Assembly (NCBI GenBank): GCA_051294375.1
Contig: CM119263.1
Location: 13,192,199-13,256,198, forward strand
DNA length: 64,000 nucleotides
Reading direction: 5' to 3'
From: Paraspadella gotoi
Lineage: Eukaryota; Chaetognatha
In this document: positions 24,600 to 35,827 of the stretch, one piece after another
Numbering within the stretch: position 1 is the first letter of the stretch
Layout: each line of letters begins with the position of its first letter
Made by a program: the position numbers and the translations under genes
Notes under the pieces: model-generated
The model's input: only the letters and a program-made list of their open reading frames with translations
What the model was told of the DNA's origin: nothing
Databases searched by the model: none

Positions 24600-24705
24600 A
24601 AATAGGGTAAGTCAAAAAATCGGAAGAGTTGAAAAAAACCGGAAGTTGAAAAAACCCGAAGTTGAAAAAACCGGAAGTTGAAAAAAACCGGAAGAGTTGA
24701 AAAAC
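24600..24705. repeat. ~17-bp minisatellite containing CCGGAAGT
   Basis: Five imperfect copies of AACC(G)GGAAGTTGAAAAAA. Each carries a GGAA core like an ETS-factor site. Mirrored at about 28080-28172 in the right arm. Confidence 0.85.
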
Positions 24706-24784
24706 GATTTTGAAAGCTGAGAACCCTGATTTGTTATTATATATATTATATGAAATTGGTACAACCAATATAAAAATTATCCAT

Positions 24785-25012
24785 TCATTTAATAAATAAG
24801 CTATCTTGCCCCTGACTTTGGACAGGCTTTGGTGGTTTAAGGCCTCCATCACTCTTACAAGATAATGACATAGCAGGTCCCTGCAAGCTTTCAATCAAGA
24901 CTCTCTCACAGTCCCGTTTATTCACTCCCAGAGTACCTGGCTTCCCTATCAATGAAGTGGAAAATATTTCAAAGAATGTTTCAATTGTATGAAAAGACCA
25001 CTCCCTTAAGTA
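24785..25012 (-). pseudogene. Coding-like fragment, 75 codons, without start
   Basis: On the minus strand this frame is open for 75 codons and reads like a protein (SLIGKPGTLGVNKRDCERVL, then LQGPAMSLSCKSDGGLKPPK) before TGA. Immediately upstream in another frame an ATG frame continues it; its best copy is on the right arm at 27618-27803 (+). Together they look like one gene with a frameshift, or two exons. I do not recognise the product; a degraded transposon or host gene fragment are both possible. Confidence 0.3.
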
Positions 25013-25301
25013 TTAGATCGGGGAATACTTATTGTACTCCGCACTAGCATCAAAATACAAGGAGCTGAATTTTATGAAATTGGTACCTAAATATATTATA
25101 TTATTATATATTGCTGGTTCAAAAAGAATTTTCGACTCAAAGCTGTGAATGTAAGATTATTGAAGGCATAGATTATTGTAACGAGTAAAAAGCGAAACGA
25201 TGAGGGAATGAGAGGAAAGAAGTGGAACAGAAATGACAGTTAAACAGACAAACAACAGTTCTTCGCTGTTGACGAAATAGTGACAAACTAAAAGTGACTA
25301 A

Positions 25302-25526
25302 TTGAAAGTGACTAATTTTTGGAAATCAGAAAGAACTTCACAACCTAATAGTAGTACAAACTTTATAATGATAACGAAAATATTCCTACTAATCGAGACG
25401 TGCGTACCTCACTTCGCCAGACAAAAAGAACCGAATTCTACGCCAAATGATACAAAGTCTGGTCCTGATAACAGTTTTCGGCCAACGCGGTGCTCTTGCA
25501 TAATGCATATCGTCATTTACGGTTTA

Positions 25527-25570
<44 letters not shown>

Positions 25571-25622
25571 GAGCTCATTCTTCTCGCCACTTCCTCCTAA
25601 ATTTTTTTTCCTTCCGCTTTAA
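25302..25622 (+). CDS. Weak candidate frame running into a CT array
   Basis: About 80 codons of mixed composition (KSERTSQPNSSTNFIMITKI) to about 25535, then Ser-Leu runs from a CT array. There is no ATG at the left end. The mirrored stretch at about 27235-27475 has several indels and is not open. Confidence 0.18.
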
Positions 25623-25974
25623 AAAAAAAAATTTCATTCCCAAGGAATCCATTGTAGCTTTTCTCCTGCGTGCCAACCCCCGGCCTCCCTTGCTTTCATC
25701 CTTGTCTCTTCCAGCTTACCATTCATCCCGCCTTGATAGAGCCGTCTCGCTCCCTCTCGCTCTTTCAACGTCTTCTTTCTCATTCTTCACTCCTCTTTCT
25801 TCTCCCTTAAATCCCTTCCTCCATTTCCTACCCCTCTCCTCCCCTTAAACTTCGACAAAAGCGTTTCTTTCTATTTTGACTCAAAATTTTTGAGGTTTTT
25901 AATCCCTGGCGATTTTCGTTCTAGTCTCACTCAGAGGCTTCTGTCTATCTTCCTTATTTTTTCTCTCTTTCTCT

Positions 25975-25996
25975 TTCTCTCTCTCTCTCTCTCTCT

Positions 25997-26061
<65 letters not shown>

Positions 26062-26307
26062 TTTTTTCGTCTCCTCTTCTGCTCTTCGGCATTCCGTATT
26101 TGACTGATTCGCTCAATCGCCGACCCGCTAATGCGACTCGCGTTGCAACGACGACCCAAAATTAATCTCTCTCTCTCTCTCTCTCTCTTCCTCTCTCTCT
26201 CTCTCTCTGCAATCTCTCTGCTCTTCTCTCTCTTCGTTCTCTACTCTCTCCTATCTTTCCCTCTCTCTGTCTCCTCTGCCTCTCTCTTCTCTTCTCCTCT
26301 CTCTCTC

Positions 26308-26340
<33 letters not shown>
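25975..26340. repeat. CT arrays at the palindrome centre
   Basis: Two CT-rich arrays (about 25975-26065 and 26168-26344) separated by a short unique stretch. Confidence 0.95.
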
Positions 26341-26344
<4 letters not shown>

Positions 26345-26640
26345 AATTTCCTCTGTGTAAAAAACTTCGTTGCCAAAAACTTGGTTTCTGTCAGCGTTTT
26401 CGTTATTAACGAAACAAAAAGAAAGAAGGAAACAAAAGAGGAAAAAAGGATTGTTGAGCGCAACGCGCGTCGCGGTGGATGAAAGTTGAAAAACTTGGGG
26501 AAAAAGGAGATAAATTTGGAGCACGACATAGAAGAGACGAGAGAGAAGACCCAGAGAGAGAGAGAGATAAAGAAGGAGCGAGAGACGAAGGCAGGGCAGG
26601 CCGAGGGGAGAGTAGAGAGAGAGGGAGAGAGAGAGGAGGA
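26270..26640. repeat. Palindrome spacer, repeated directly at 30.28-30.65 kb
   Basis: The stretch from AATTTCCTCTG through GAAAGTTGAAAAACTTGGGG to the GAGAGAAGAC tract recurs just right of the gap at 30249 with several small insertions, so the spacer itself is present twice. Confidence 0.85.
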
Positions 26641-27617
26641 GGAAGCTTAGAGCCCGATGGAGGGGTAGAAAAGAGGAAGGGAAACCAAAGAGAGGTTGAA
26701 AGAGAAAAGAGATAAGGAAGTAGACAGAAGCCCTGAGTATGAGACTGAGAACGAAAATCGCCAAGGATTTAAAAACCTCAAAAAATTATTGCAGTCAAAA
26801 TAGAAAGAAAAACGCTTTTGTCGAAGTTAAGGGGGAGGAGTGGGGTAGGAAATGGAGAAGGGATTTAAGGAAGAGAAAGAGGAGTTGAAGAATGAGAAAG
26901 GAAGACGCCTTGAAAGAGCGAAGGGAGCGAGACGGCTCTATCAGGCGGGTATGAATGGTTAAGCTGGAAGAAGACAGATGCAAAGCAAGGGAGCCGGGGT
27001 TGACGCAGGAGAGATAAGTACAATGATTCCATTGGGAATGAAATTTTTTTTTTTTAAAGCGGAAGGAAAAAAATTTTAGGAGGAAGTGGCGAGAAGAATG
27101 AGCTCTGTGTTGAGAGAGAGAGGAGAGAGAGAGATGAGAAGAGAGAAGAGAGAGTAGGGAGAGAGAGACCGAGAGAATGCGAGGAGGAGGATGGAGGAGA
27201 GGGAGTGAGAGAGGGCAGTGGAGAGATGCCATAAACCGTAAATAATATGACGATATCGCATTATGCCAAGAGCAGCCGCGTTGGCGAAAAACTGTTATCA
27301 GGACCAGACTTTGTATATTTGGCGTAGAATTACGGTTTCCTTTTTGTCCTGTCTGAGCGAAAGTGACGGTACGCAGCGGGTTCTCGATTGAGTAGGAATA
27401 TTTTCGTTATCATTATAAAGTTGTGTACTACTATTAGGTTGTGAATGTTCTTTCTGATTTCCAAAAATTAGTCACTTTCAATTAGTCACCTTTTAGTTGT
27501 CACCCTATTTCGTCAACCAGCGAAGAAACTGTTGTTTGTCTGGTTAACTGTCATTATCTGTATCCACTTTTCCTGCTTCATCCCTCATCGTTTACCTTTT
27601 ACTGGTTACAATAATCT

Positions 27618-27803
27618 ATGCCTTCAATAATCGTACATTCACAGCTTGAGTCGAAAATTCTTTTGAACCCAGCAATATATAATAATGTAATATATTTAGG
27701 TAACCAATTCATAAAATTCAGCTCTTGTATTTTGATGCTAGTGCGGAGTACAATAAGTATTCCCGATCTAATACTTAAGGGAGTGGTCTTTTCATACAAT
27801 TGA
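27618..27803 (+). CDS. Candidate ORF, 61 codons (right-arm copy)
   Basis: ATG frame starting MPSIIVHSQLESKILLNPAI, with an Ile/Leu/Val-rich middle, ending SYN* just before the frame that continues as the coding-like fragment mirrored at 24785-25012. A one-base shift near 27800 would join them. Confidence 0.28.
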   Translation: MPSIIVHSQLESKILLNPAIYNNVIYLGNQFIKFSSCILMLVRSTISIPDLILKGVVFSYN

Positions 27804-28607
27804 AACATTCTTTGAATATTTTCCACTTCATGATAGGGAAGCCAGGTACTGCTGGGAGTGAATAAACGGGACTGTGAGAGAGTCTTGATTGAAAGCTTGC
27901 AGGGACCTGCTATGTCATTATCTTGTAAGAGTGATGGAGGCCTTTAAACCACCAAATGCCTGTCAAAGTCAGGGGCAAGATAGCTTATTTATTAAATGAA
28001 TGGATAATTTTTATATTGGTTGTACCAATTTCATATAATATATATAATAACAAATCAGGGTTCTCAGCTTTCAAAATCGTTTTTCAACTCTTCCGGTTTT
28101 TTTTCACTTCCGGTTTTTTCAACTGTCGGGTTTTTCAACTTCCGGTTTTTTTCACTCTTCCGATTTTTGACTTACCCTATTTCACCCGGGCTAAACTTCA
28201 CCCTCTCACCCCCTGACAACTCGCCCGCCCCTTCTTTCAACTGCATCTCTATTTCACTTTTATCTTGAACTTTGACTTTTCCTCTCAACCTCTGAGTTTT
28301 TCCTTTCCGACCCGACTTTTTTTTTACCAAAAATAAAAGAAAAAAATTCGGATTTTTTTCTCTTCTTTTTTAAAAATTTTCACTTCTAGCGCTCCCCCCC
28401 CCCCCTTCAAGCCTTTGCCTCTCATCCTTTCGTAGGCGTGGATTCGGGAGGATTTTCCAAGCTTAGCCTCTCCGCCCTCGTGAGCCTTACCTTTATAATA
28501 CCGGTCGGAGCCATCTTCCTTACCGACTTAAAAAAAAGTTTCTCTTTTGAAAAAAAAAAAAACTTGTTTTGTCTTCTTGAGATAGATACATATGTAAAAA
28601 ACAACTT

Positions 28608-28675
<68 letters not shown>

Positions 28676-28681
28676 TCTCAG

Positions 28682-28911
28682 CTTCTCTTGTGATAACTAA
28701 AGGTGGGATGTACGTTCGAAGTCTGCGTCAGCATCGACGACAAAGATTAGAATCGACCGCTCTAAAGGGTCAACGAACTCGACGACAACAACGACAATTG
28801 AAGACAAAAACAAAGATGATCTCTTCCGCCGAAAATGTGATCTTAATCCGTGAAAAACTCGAGGTCCTGAGAATCAGAAAGGAAGAAAAGGTTAAGGGCC
28901 ACCATTCATAA
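28682..28911 (+). CDS. Candidate terminal exon, basic C-terminal region
   Basis: A ~70-base CT array (an ideal polypyrimidine tract) ends in TCTCTCAG at 28681. The frame after it is open for 75 codons to TAA: GMYVRSLRQHRRQRLEST, Arg/Gln-rich, then SSAENVILIREKLEVLRI (helix-like) and a Lys/His end. Codon use is mixed, not repeat-driven. Upstream, the frame from 28438 has a hydrophobic LSALVSLTFIIPVGAIFL segment that could be a preceding exon. Product not recognised. The left arm carries the same exon at 23838-24067. Confidence 0.42.
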
Positions 28912-29013
28912 ACACGAAAACATTTCTAAACAAGTGTCACGTCGGTATATAATCTGTGTAAAATCTTATTAATCTTATTAATTTAAGTTACAAGCTATCA
29001 ATTTTATCTTTAA

Positions 29014-29121
<108 letters not shown>

Positions 29122-29346
29122 ACGGGATTCTTCGCTCCATCCCGACTTGCACTAGCCAAGCGAATGATGAAGAAGTAAATTCAAAAACGCCGCCTCCGAC
29201 GAAGAAAAAAAAATCTGGCCGGAAACTCGGTTCTCTCGCGCCGGTCGTCGTCTTCTCTGCCAATCAGCTTCCATCTCTTCCACCAATCGGCGACAGCTTT
29301 AGAGACCTGTCGACAATGCCGAGTCGGAAAAATCTTTTGTCGAGAA

Positions 29347-29383
29347 ATGGCGAAAGAAAGAGTCAACAACGACGAGAGTAAGA

Positions 29384-29459
<76 letters not shown>

Positions 29460-29577
29460 TTGGGGATTTCATATATATGCAAAAAAGAAACTGTTGAGTT
29501 CTCTCCCTGTTTCTCTCTCTGATTCTCCCAGAATTCGCTGTCGGAAGGGAACTCCCGGATTTCACCTCCCTCCCTCC

Positions 29578-29642
<65 letters not shown>

Positions 29643-29763
29643 TCTCTCTCTCTTCTCTCTCTTCTCTCTCTCTCTCTCTCACTATTTGCTCCTTCCCTCC
29701 CTTCCTCTTTCTCTTTATCTCTTTCCTCTTTCGCGAGGAGAAGGTGTTAAAGAGACGCTATGA
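29347..29763 (+). CDS. Candidate first exon with consensus donor, followed by GA/CT arrays
   Basis: GAGAAATGGCGAAAG is a strong start. Ten codons later (MAKERVNNDE) a donor-like AGAGTAAGAAG occurs at about 29377. Without splicing the frame goes on through GA and CT arrays (Glu-Arg then Ser-Leu) and is not credible as protein. So at most the first ~31 bases are coding. Mirrored at 21568 (minus strand). Confidence 0.25.
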
Positions 29764-30248
29764 TCCTCGGAGTCGAAATTTGAACGATGGGAAAAAAATT
29801 TAAATTACTTCGGCCTCCGGATCGAATTTTGGGAGGGAATTTAGCGTCGAGAAGTAAAGTGCATCTTTGCAAACTGCCTCGTTGCAGACTGCATATTTTG
29901 AAAGCTAGTTCCGAATCTCTGCAATGTTGTACGCATCGTTTAACTCGTCGAAAGTTTATATAGCCGGGCCATCGGCCCATAGAGCAGCCTTAAAAACTTC
30001 GCTTTTATTTGGTTGTATTTTGTATATTGTATAATTCTGTAAGCGACCAACAGAACAACCGAGAAACGCAAAATATATATGCGGAAAAAGAAGAATAAGA
30101 ATTTAAAATACCTAAGAAATAGAAAATAAAAAAGAAAATTGAGAGAAGAAAAAACTAGGCCAAACCCACGTAGAGAGACCTCCCCTCGGATGATTCCAAA
30201 CGATCAAGCTCATTTCCACCCTCGTTTTAGCGGCGGACCCTCGTGCTG

Positions 30249-30273
30249 NNNNNNNNNNNNNNNNNNNNNNNNN
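30249..30273. other. Assembly gap, 25 N
   Basis: Marks the end of palindrome 1; the right flank repeats the palindrome spacer. Confidence 0.95.
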
Positions 30274-30720
30274 CATGGCATGCTCTCCGTCCCTCTCCTC
30301 TCCTCTCCTCTCTCTCTCTCTCCTCTCTCTCTCCTCTAATTTCCTCTGCTGACAAACAACTTCGAGTTGCAAAAACCTTCGGTTTCTGTCAGCGTTTCGT
30401 TACTTAACGAAACAAAAAGAAAGAAGGAAAAAAGAGGAAAAAAGGCATTTGTTGACGCCGCCAACGCCGTCGGCGGTGGATGAAAGTTGAAAAACTTGGG
30501 GAAAAAGAGATAAATTTGGCAGGCACGACATGAAGAGACCGAGAGAGAAGACAGAGAGAGAGACGACGATACAAAGAGAGGAGCGAGAGGACGAAGTTGT
30601 CTATGGCGCGACGGCCGAGGGGGGAGAGTTAGAGAGAGAGGGACGACAGGAGAGGAGGGCAGGGAGTGAAGTCTTACGGAGCCCGGGGGTGAAATAGGGT
30701 AAGAGAGGTTATCAAGAAAA

Positions 30721-30915
30721 ATGACGGAAGGGAAAGAACCGAGAAGAGGAGAGTTGAAAGAAGAAAAAGAGGAAGAGGGAGAGAGAGAGAGAGAGAGAGA
30801 AATAGTAGTTTTCCCGAGTCACAGATTCGCCTTTGCATCCGCCAGTCTCCCGCATCAGACGCTCGAACCGCTCGTGATAAACCCTATAATTTCGTCTTTT
30901 TATTTCTGCGATTAA
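30721..30915 (+). CDS. Candidate ORF, 64 codons
   Basis: ATG frame. The first half is charged and crosses a short GA array; the second half is mixed (IVVFPSHRFAFASASLPHQT) and ends in TAA. Function unknown. Confidence 0.25.
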   Translation: MTEGKEPRRGELKEEKEEEGEREREREIVVFPSHRFAFASASLPHQTLEPLVINPIISSFYFCD

Positions 30916-31247
30916 GTGTCACTCTCCTAGCAGTTGTGCAAAAAGCTAAAACTCAATTTAAATATGTATAAAAGATGTCGCAAATACGTTTTTAAACTTA
31001 GAATCCATGAATTTATATTTCGAATTGCGAGACGTGGATTTGGTTGACTCATAAATAATAAGGGAATCATTGAAGAATTTTTCTACCAACATTCAAATTT
31101 ACGGAGAATCTTTTTGTTATTTCTAAACAATCCAAAGTAATTGTAGTAAGAAACTCTTTATTTGAAACGTTTTAAAACTGAAAAATGGCAAATGACAACA
31201 TCGGCTTTAAACGGTGGACATGAGCGCCAAACGAAATAGGTCTATCG
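30916..31247. other. AT-rich intergenic stretch
   Basis: No gene or structured element seen. Confidence 0.55.
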
Positions 31248-31421
31248 TCATTTTCGCAACGTAATCTCAACATTGTAGACTTCGCTTTTTCTCCGTTTTA
31301 TTCTTCGTCTTTCATCGTCTTCGTCGTATTCGTCGTCATCGTCTTCGTCGTCGTCCCTCGCGCCATCTTTCTCGTCATCCTCCCCTCCTAACGTTGCCAC
31401 TCCCCAGGGGTCGTTATCGGC
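31248..31421 (-). CDS. Candidate acidic exon with basic cluster
   Basis: 57 open codons on the minus strand: ADNDPWGVATLGGEDDEKDG, a run of mixed Asp/Glu with a Tyr, then RRRIKRRK (like a nuclear-localisation signal) and SEVYNVEITLRK before TGA. Asp codons mix GAC and GAT, so it is not a plain triplet array. No ATG at the left end. The plus strand reads as Ser/Val runs and is less protein-like. Confidence 0.3.
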   Translation of the reverse strand, partial: ADNDPWGVATLGGEDDEKDGARDDDEDDDDEYDEDDERRRIKRRKSEVYNVEITLRK

Positions 31422-31508
31422 TCATTTTCCCGTCACCTCGGGGACGCTTTTCTCCTTTTCTCCAAGAAAAATCTTTCTTCTTTTCTTTTTTTGAATTTTT
31501 CTTCTCTC

Positions 31509-31650
<142 letters not shown>

Positions 31651-31811
31651 AGTAGAGAAATCATTAAAATCCGCGGCATTCTTCCTCCATTCTTTTTTTT
31701 TTCCTTAAAAGCCACAGCAAGGAGGCGAAAGGGGGGGGTGAGTTAGAGTGATGGTGAGTAAGAAGCTGGTAAGTCTGGAGAGGAGGATTAACGGTGGAGG
31801 GACACGAGTCG

Positions 31812-32012
31812 ATGCAGCGTAGGACGAAGAAAAGGGGGGGAAGTGAGGATCGAAACCGGAAGTGGACGTCGCGACGTTACATCATCGCCGACGATGGCGC
31901 TATAGACGCCATCGCCTGGCAAAGACGAATCTTCCGGGCTCATGATCTCGGAGAAAGAGGGAGGAAGGAAGGCATGGAGGAATGGTGTAAGAGAGCAAGG
32001 ATGGAAGAGTAA
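31812..32012 (+). CDS. Candidate ORF, 66 codons, charged
   Basis: ATG in an acceptable context (GAGTCGATGC). Composition is balanced and free of repeats: a basic start (MQRRTKKRGGSEDRNRKWTS), a central RRYIIADDGAIDAIAWQRRI, and a charged end before TAA. It lies just after the long CT array and contains ACCGGAAGTG and GACGTCGCGACG motifs that could instead mark a promoter. Among the short frames it is one of the best by composition. Family not recognised. Confidence 0.4.
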   Translation: MQRRTKKRGGSEDRNRKWTSRRYIIADDGAIDAIAWQRRIFRAHDLGERGRKEGMEEWCKRARMEE

Positions 32013-32427
32013 GGTTTAGGATAAAATAAGGAGAAGACACGGCTGAACATGTGTGAACATTGCTGTGAACAATGCTGCATGGGAACAGGAGAGCGTGGTT
32101 TGAGCGTAGAAATTTTAGCCAGTTAAATATAAATGCGAGTATGAGTCTTGATCAGTTAAATTTAGGTTTAGTACAGGAAAGGAGAATCGGCAAAGGAAAG
32201 ATATCCAAAGAAAAGAAAAAACCTTTATATACAAAAGAAAAACAGTTTTGAGAATGGGAGGATTAAATATGGTCAGAAACCTGTACAAAATATCATCTTT
32301 ATATTAAAAATAAAATTATCAATTAAGAACGGCTAAAATATAAACGGCATAGGCGGGTTACGTCAGTCGCCTCATTTAAAATACTTGGTTTTTGTTTGGT
32401 TGCTAGCCAGTTGCTAAGCATTTTAGA
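32013..32427. other. Intergenic stretch
   Basis: AT-rich from about 32100. No gene seen. Confidence 0.55.
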
Positions 32428-32508
32428 TTGACAGATTCAATGGATCGGAGGCGGAAACGAAAATTTAAACTTTTAAATACGTACTCGACAACAATGACAG
32501 ATGATTGT

Positions 32509-32619
32509 TTCTTTGTTTCTTTGTTTTTTTATATTTCTTTCGCTCTTTCTTTCTTTTCCTCTTTCGTTCTTTCGTTCTTTCCTTCTTTCGCTCTTTCTTT
32601 CTTTCTTTCTTTCTTTCAT

Positions 32620-32702
<83 letters not shown>

Positions 32703-32712
32703 CTATTTTTAT
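32509..32712. repeat. (CTTT)n microsatellite
   Basis: About 200 bases of CTTT/AAAG with variants at the left end. Confidence 0.97.
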
Positions 32713-33059
32713 TTCTTCGTACTTTCTTTCATTTTTTCTTTCTTTTTTATTTTCTTTTGTCCTCTCTTATATTTTTCTCTTTCCGAAATTCTTTTGTCCC
32801 CCGATTTCTGCGACTTGAAGTCGCGCTTCCAAAAAGTGGGCGTGTCCACCGGAAATGGGCTGGAACCGGAACGAGGGTTGTGGATGAGACGAGGAGCGCG
32901 ACGGGGTCATGTTTAGTGTCGAAATCAAAGTAAGAGTCGATGATCCAAGGAAAGAGGAAGGGAAGGTAGGGAGCGAGGAAAGAAGAACAAAAGTACGTAG
33001 TAAGTTAATTAAAAAGCGTGGGGTGATTATCTACCTGTAAGCCAGTGAAGTGTGTAAGC

Positions 33060-33312
33060 GGGAGAGAGAGAGAAGAGAGATGAGAGAGAGAGAGAGAAGA
33101 GAGATGAGAGAGAAGTAGAGAGAGATGAATGAGAGAAGAAAGAGAGAGAGAAGTGAGAAGAGAGAAGAGAGTTAGAGAGAGAGAGAGAGAGAGTAAGAGA
33201 AGAGAGAGAGAGAGAAGAGAGGAAGAGAGGAGAGAGAAGAGAGATAGCAGAAGAGAGGAGAGAAGAGAGAGAGACAGAGAGAGAGAAAGAGAGAGATTGA
33301 GAAAGAGAGGTC
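33060..33312. repeat. Interrupted (GA)n tract
   Basis: ~250 bases of GAGA with AGATGA and GAAG interruptions. Confidence 0.93.
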
Positions 33313-33393
33313 ACGATCCATTTTTTTCTCTCTTTTTTCTTCTCTCGTTTTCTTTCCTCTCTTCGAAGAAAGAAAAAGTTGAAGTTGAAATTT

Positions 33394-33681
33394 ATGCCAA
33401 ATTCTGGCTCGAAGGTGGCGCGGGGGGCAGCGCCGGAAAAAATTTGCATGACGCCGCCGCCGTCCTCGTCGTCGGCGGCGGCGCTGCTCGTTTGCAGTTA
33501 TGGAGGCGTCACCAAACCGTGGCGAAGGATGGAGGGCGCCGCCAGCGACGCCGATGACGTCGATGACGCCGCCCGCCGCCGACGCCGCCGCCGCCGACGC
33601 TTCGAAATGGAGGAAGAGAAAAATATTTTCTTTCTTTTTCGTTCTTCTTTGGGAGAAGGGGTGGCGGCGGAAGGATGTTAA
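33394..33681 (+). CDS. Candidate ORF, 95 codons, CpG-rich
   Basis: ATG frame in CpG-rich DNA: MPNSGSKVARGAAPEKICMT, a Pro/Ser/Ala segment, KPWRRMEGAASDADDVDDAA, then nine Arg and an acidic/hydrophobic end. A second ATG frame (33500-33763) and a long minus-strand frame overlap it, as expected in GC-rich DNA. The Asp-Asp-Val / poly-Arg pattern is repeat-influenced. Unknown product. Confidence 0.27.
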   Translation: MPNSGSKVARGAAPEKICMTPPPSSSSAAALLVCSYGGVTKPWRRMEGAASDADDVDDAARRRRRRRRRFEMEEEKNIFFLFRSSLGEGVAAEGC

Positions 33682-33853
33682 GACGAGGAGGTGGCAAATG
33701 ATGGCAAAGATGCTGGCGACGAAAGGTGAGTGGCAACGGAAATGCCAGCATGCTGAGGGCTGAAGCGATGGCCGGAAAAGCGGACACCGAGGGCGACGAT
33801 CGGTCACCAGCATATGCTTCTCTCTCGGACAAAGTATTTGGGAGTGAGGGAGG

Positions 33854-34420
33854 CTAATCTCCCTCGGTGATGCTCGAGAGTCTCGAAGAGGCCGGTGGCG
33901 GGGGAGGGCCTGAATAGGGCGGACCGCGTGGGTGCCGAAGGAGAAAACTTCTTTTCCCTTTTCTTTCTTTTTTTTTTTTAAAGAAAAAAAATTTTTTAAA
34001 GAACATTAGCGTCGTTGGGAAGGGAAGTAGGTGCGTTGATGGATTGGAGGAACCTTTCAGATTCTCTCCCTCAAATTTCTCGAAAAAAAAAACTCTTCCA
34101 AAAAAAAAACCAAACCAAATTCCAAGCTTAAAGTTTTCTTCAAAACAAATCGAACGAGTTGGAAACACTGTATGACAACATCTTGAAACTTTCGTTCTTA
34201 CTTTTCGTAATGCGCACTTTAAAAGCAATCTTTTACGTCGGCCGTTATATTTTTGTCTAACGGTGAATAAAGACGTCACGTTGCTCTCTCTCTTCACTTC
34301 CTTCTCACTTCGTCTCGCTATCTCTCTCTTTCTCTTACTGCGACAGAAATCATCGAAAAAAGAATTCGAAGAGCGTAATGCGATTTGCATATTGTAGATG
34401 CGATTCGCCTGTGACGCCAT
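33854..34420 (-). CDS. Best single ORF: 188 codons, ATG with ideal context
   Basis: AAAAATGGCGTCACAG is a near-ideal start. The first ~73 codons are clearly protein-like and basic ([55 protein letters not shown]). A strong donor-like AAAGTAAGAACG lies right after codon 73 (34201-34200), so exon 1 may be 34202-34420. Beyond that the frame stays open through Cys-containing, then Phe- and Lys-run sequence (homopolymers) to TAG. Upstream on this strand is a 115-base GA array. No domain recognised; the basic helical N-terminus is compatible with RNA or DNA binding but that is inference. Confidence 0.45.
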   Translation of the reverse strand: MASQANRIYNMQIALRSSNSFFDDFCRSKRKREIARRSEKEVKRESNVTSLFTVRQKYNGRRKRLLLKCALRKVRTKVSRCCHTVFPTRSICFEENFKLGIWFGFFFGRVFFFEKFEGENLKGSSNPSTHLLPFPTTLMFFKKFFFFKKKKERKGKRSFLLRHPRGPPYSGPPPPPASSRLSSITEGD

Positions 34421-34475
34421 TTTTTGTCCCCGGTTTTTCTCGCTTTTGAAATTCCGTGTTCGAAACGCCGAGCGT

Positions 34476-34597
<122 letters not shown>

Positions 34598-34979
34598 CTT
34601 TTCGCAGGGTCGGTCCACGCCCTTCTTTGTTTGGGTGATCGTAGAGGGTTGAGAAGCAGGAAAGGCATTAGCCGGAGGGTCCTTCCCTGGGTGCCGCGGA
34701 AGCGCGTCTCGCAAAATCGGGCATGATTCTGAATTAGCATTTTGATGCTTTCTCGAATAAAAATAACTTTAATTTGAAATATTTATAACTATCCAGAGTA
34801 AGTAAATATTCAAAATTAGGTTTCAGCCCTCGATTATAATGAAAAAAAAAATTCGATTTTGCTTTATTGCCTTTAACGGATATGAATCTCTTTCGATCGG
34901 ACACGATCCACCATTGACGAGACGTCAAATCTCATAAGAAAGAGTAAGTAGATAGAGATAGAGTAAATAGAGTTAGTAG

Positions 34980-35492
34980 ATAATACAAAGAGATAGAAAC
35001 TCCCCGAAACATTATACTGTTCTGCGGAGAAGTCGATTTTTTCGTCTTCTGACTATCGTCCTACCCTCTTGCCGGTCGTCCGAAATTTACAATTTTCAAT
35101 TAACGAAGTCCCTTTTAGAAAAGTCTCAGTCCCTCTTAGTTGACAGCGCCGAAATCTTGCCCAGCGGTTCGTCCTTCTTCAGATCGCAAAATCTTAAACG
35201 CTTTTCCAAAAAAATCATCCCTCCTCGCCCTTCCGTCGTCTACTTGTCCCACCCCAAAAAACGCCCACTCTCCTCGCCATCGCTGCCATCCTCCAACTCT
35301 CCAGCCCCACCCAAAACCCACGCCCCCTCCCCAGGTTCCCCCCCACGACGACCCCGTGGCAACCTCCATGACATTTTTCTTTGGTTCGACGACAGCCATG
35401 GAAAGCGTCCTTTGCATGATGACGAATTCGTGGACGATGACGACGACGACGACGACGACATCGAAAACAACAACGATCGATCGAGACGATAA
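34980..35492 (+). CDS. Long open frame with acidic tail, 170 codons, no ATG
   Basis: No stop for 170 codons in mixed-composition DNA, which is unlikely by chance. Read in order: a Ser/Leu-rich region (LEKSQSLLVDSAEILPSGSS), KRFSKKIIPPRPSVVYLS, a Pro/Ser-rich linker, GNLHDIFLWFDDSHGKRPLH, an Asp run of about nine, and ENNNDRSRR before TAA. An acceptor-like CCCTTTTAG ends at about 35118, so a terminal exon starting there fits. The minus strand is partly open but Val/Gly-rich. Product unknown; the acidic C-terminus suggests a nuclear or scaffold protein only weakly. Confidence 0.42.
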   Translation: MIQRDRNSPKHYTVLRRSRFFRLLTIVLPSCRSSEIYNFQLTKSLLEKSQSLLVDSAEILPSGSSFFRSQNLKRFSKKIIPPRPSVVYLSHPKKRPLSSPSLPSSNSPAPPKTHAPSPGSPPRRPRGNLHDIFLWFDDSHGKRPLHDDEFVDDDDDDDDDIENNNDRSRR

Positions 35493-35739
35493 CGTCAACA
35501 AATCTGCAATGCCATCTCTCGTTACGCGAACAACTCGTATAGACGAGTATGACGGAAGGAATGGAGGAGGATGAAAAAAAGAAAGAAGGAAGGAAGAAAG
35601 AATGAAAAACAGAATAAAAATAGAAAAAGGTAATTACGAAACAAAGATTTTTTGCCGTTAGACCCTCCAAACTCATACCACCACCCACTCAAGTCTCACT
35701 ACGCTGCTTCTAAAAAAATTACCTCTCCCACTCTCTCTC

Positions 35740-35764
35740 NNNNNNNNNNNNNNNNNNNNNNNNN
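35740..35764. other. Assembly gap, 25 N, between CT arrays
   Basis: CTCTCTC on both sides; the tandem duplication starts directly to its right. Confidence 0.95.
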
Positions 35765-35822
<58 letters not shown>

Positions 35823-35827
35823 TTCTT

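Noticed and set aside
32428-32933. 140-160-codon Phe/Leu/Ser ORFs over CTTT arrays (also 8.4, 19.4 and 40.4 kb)
   Set aside because: Three frames are open at once because the tetranucleotide lacks stops; not coding evidence.
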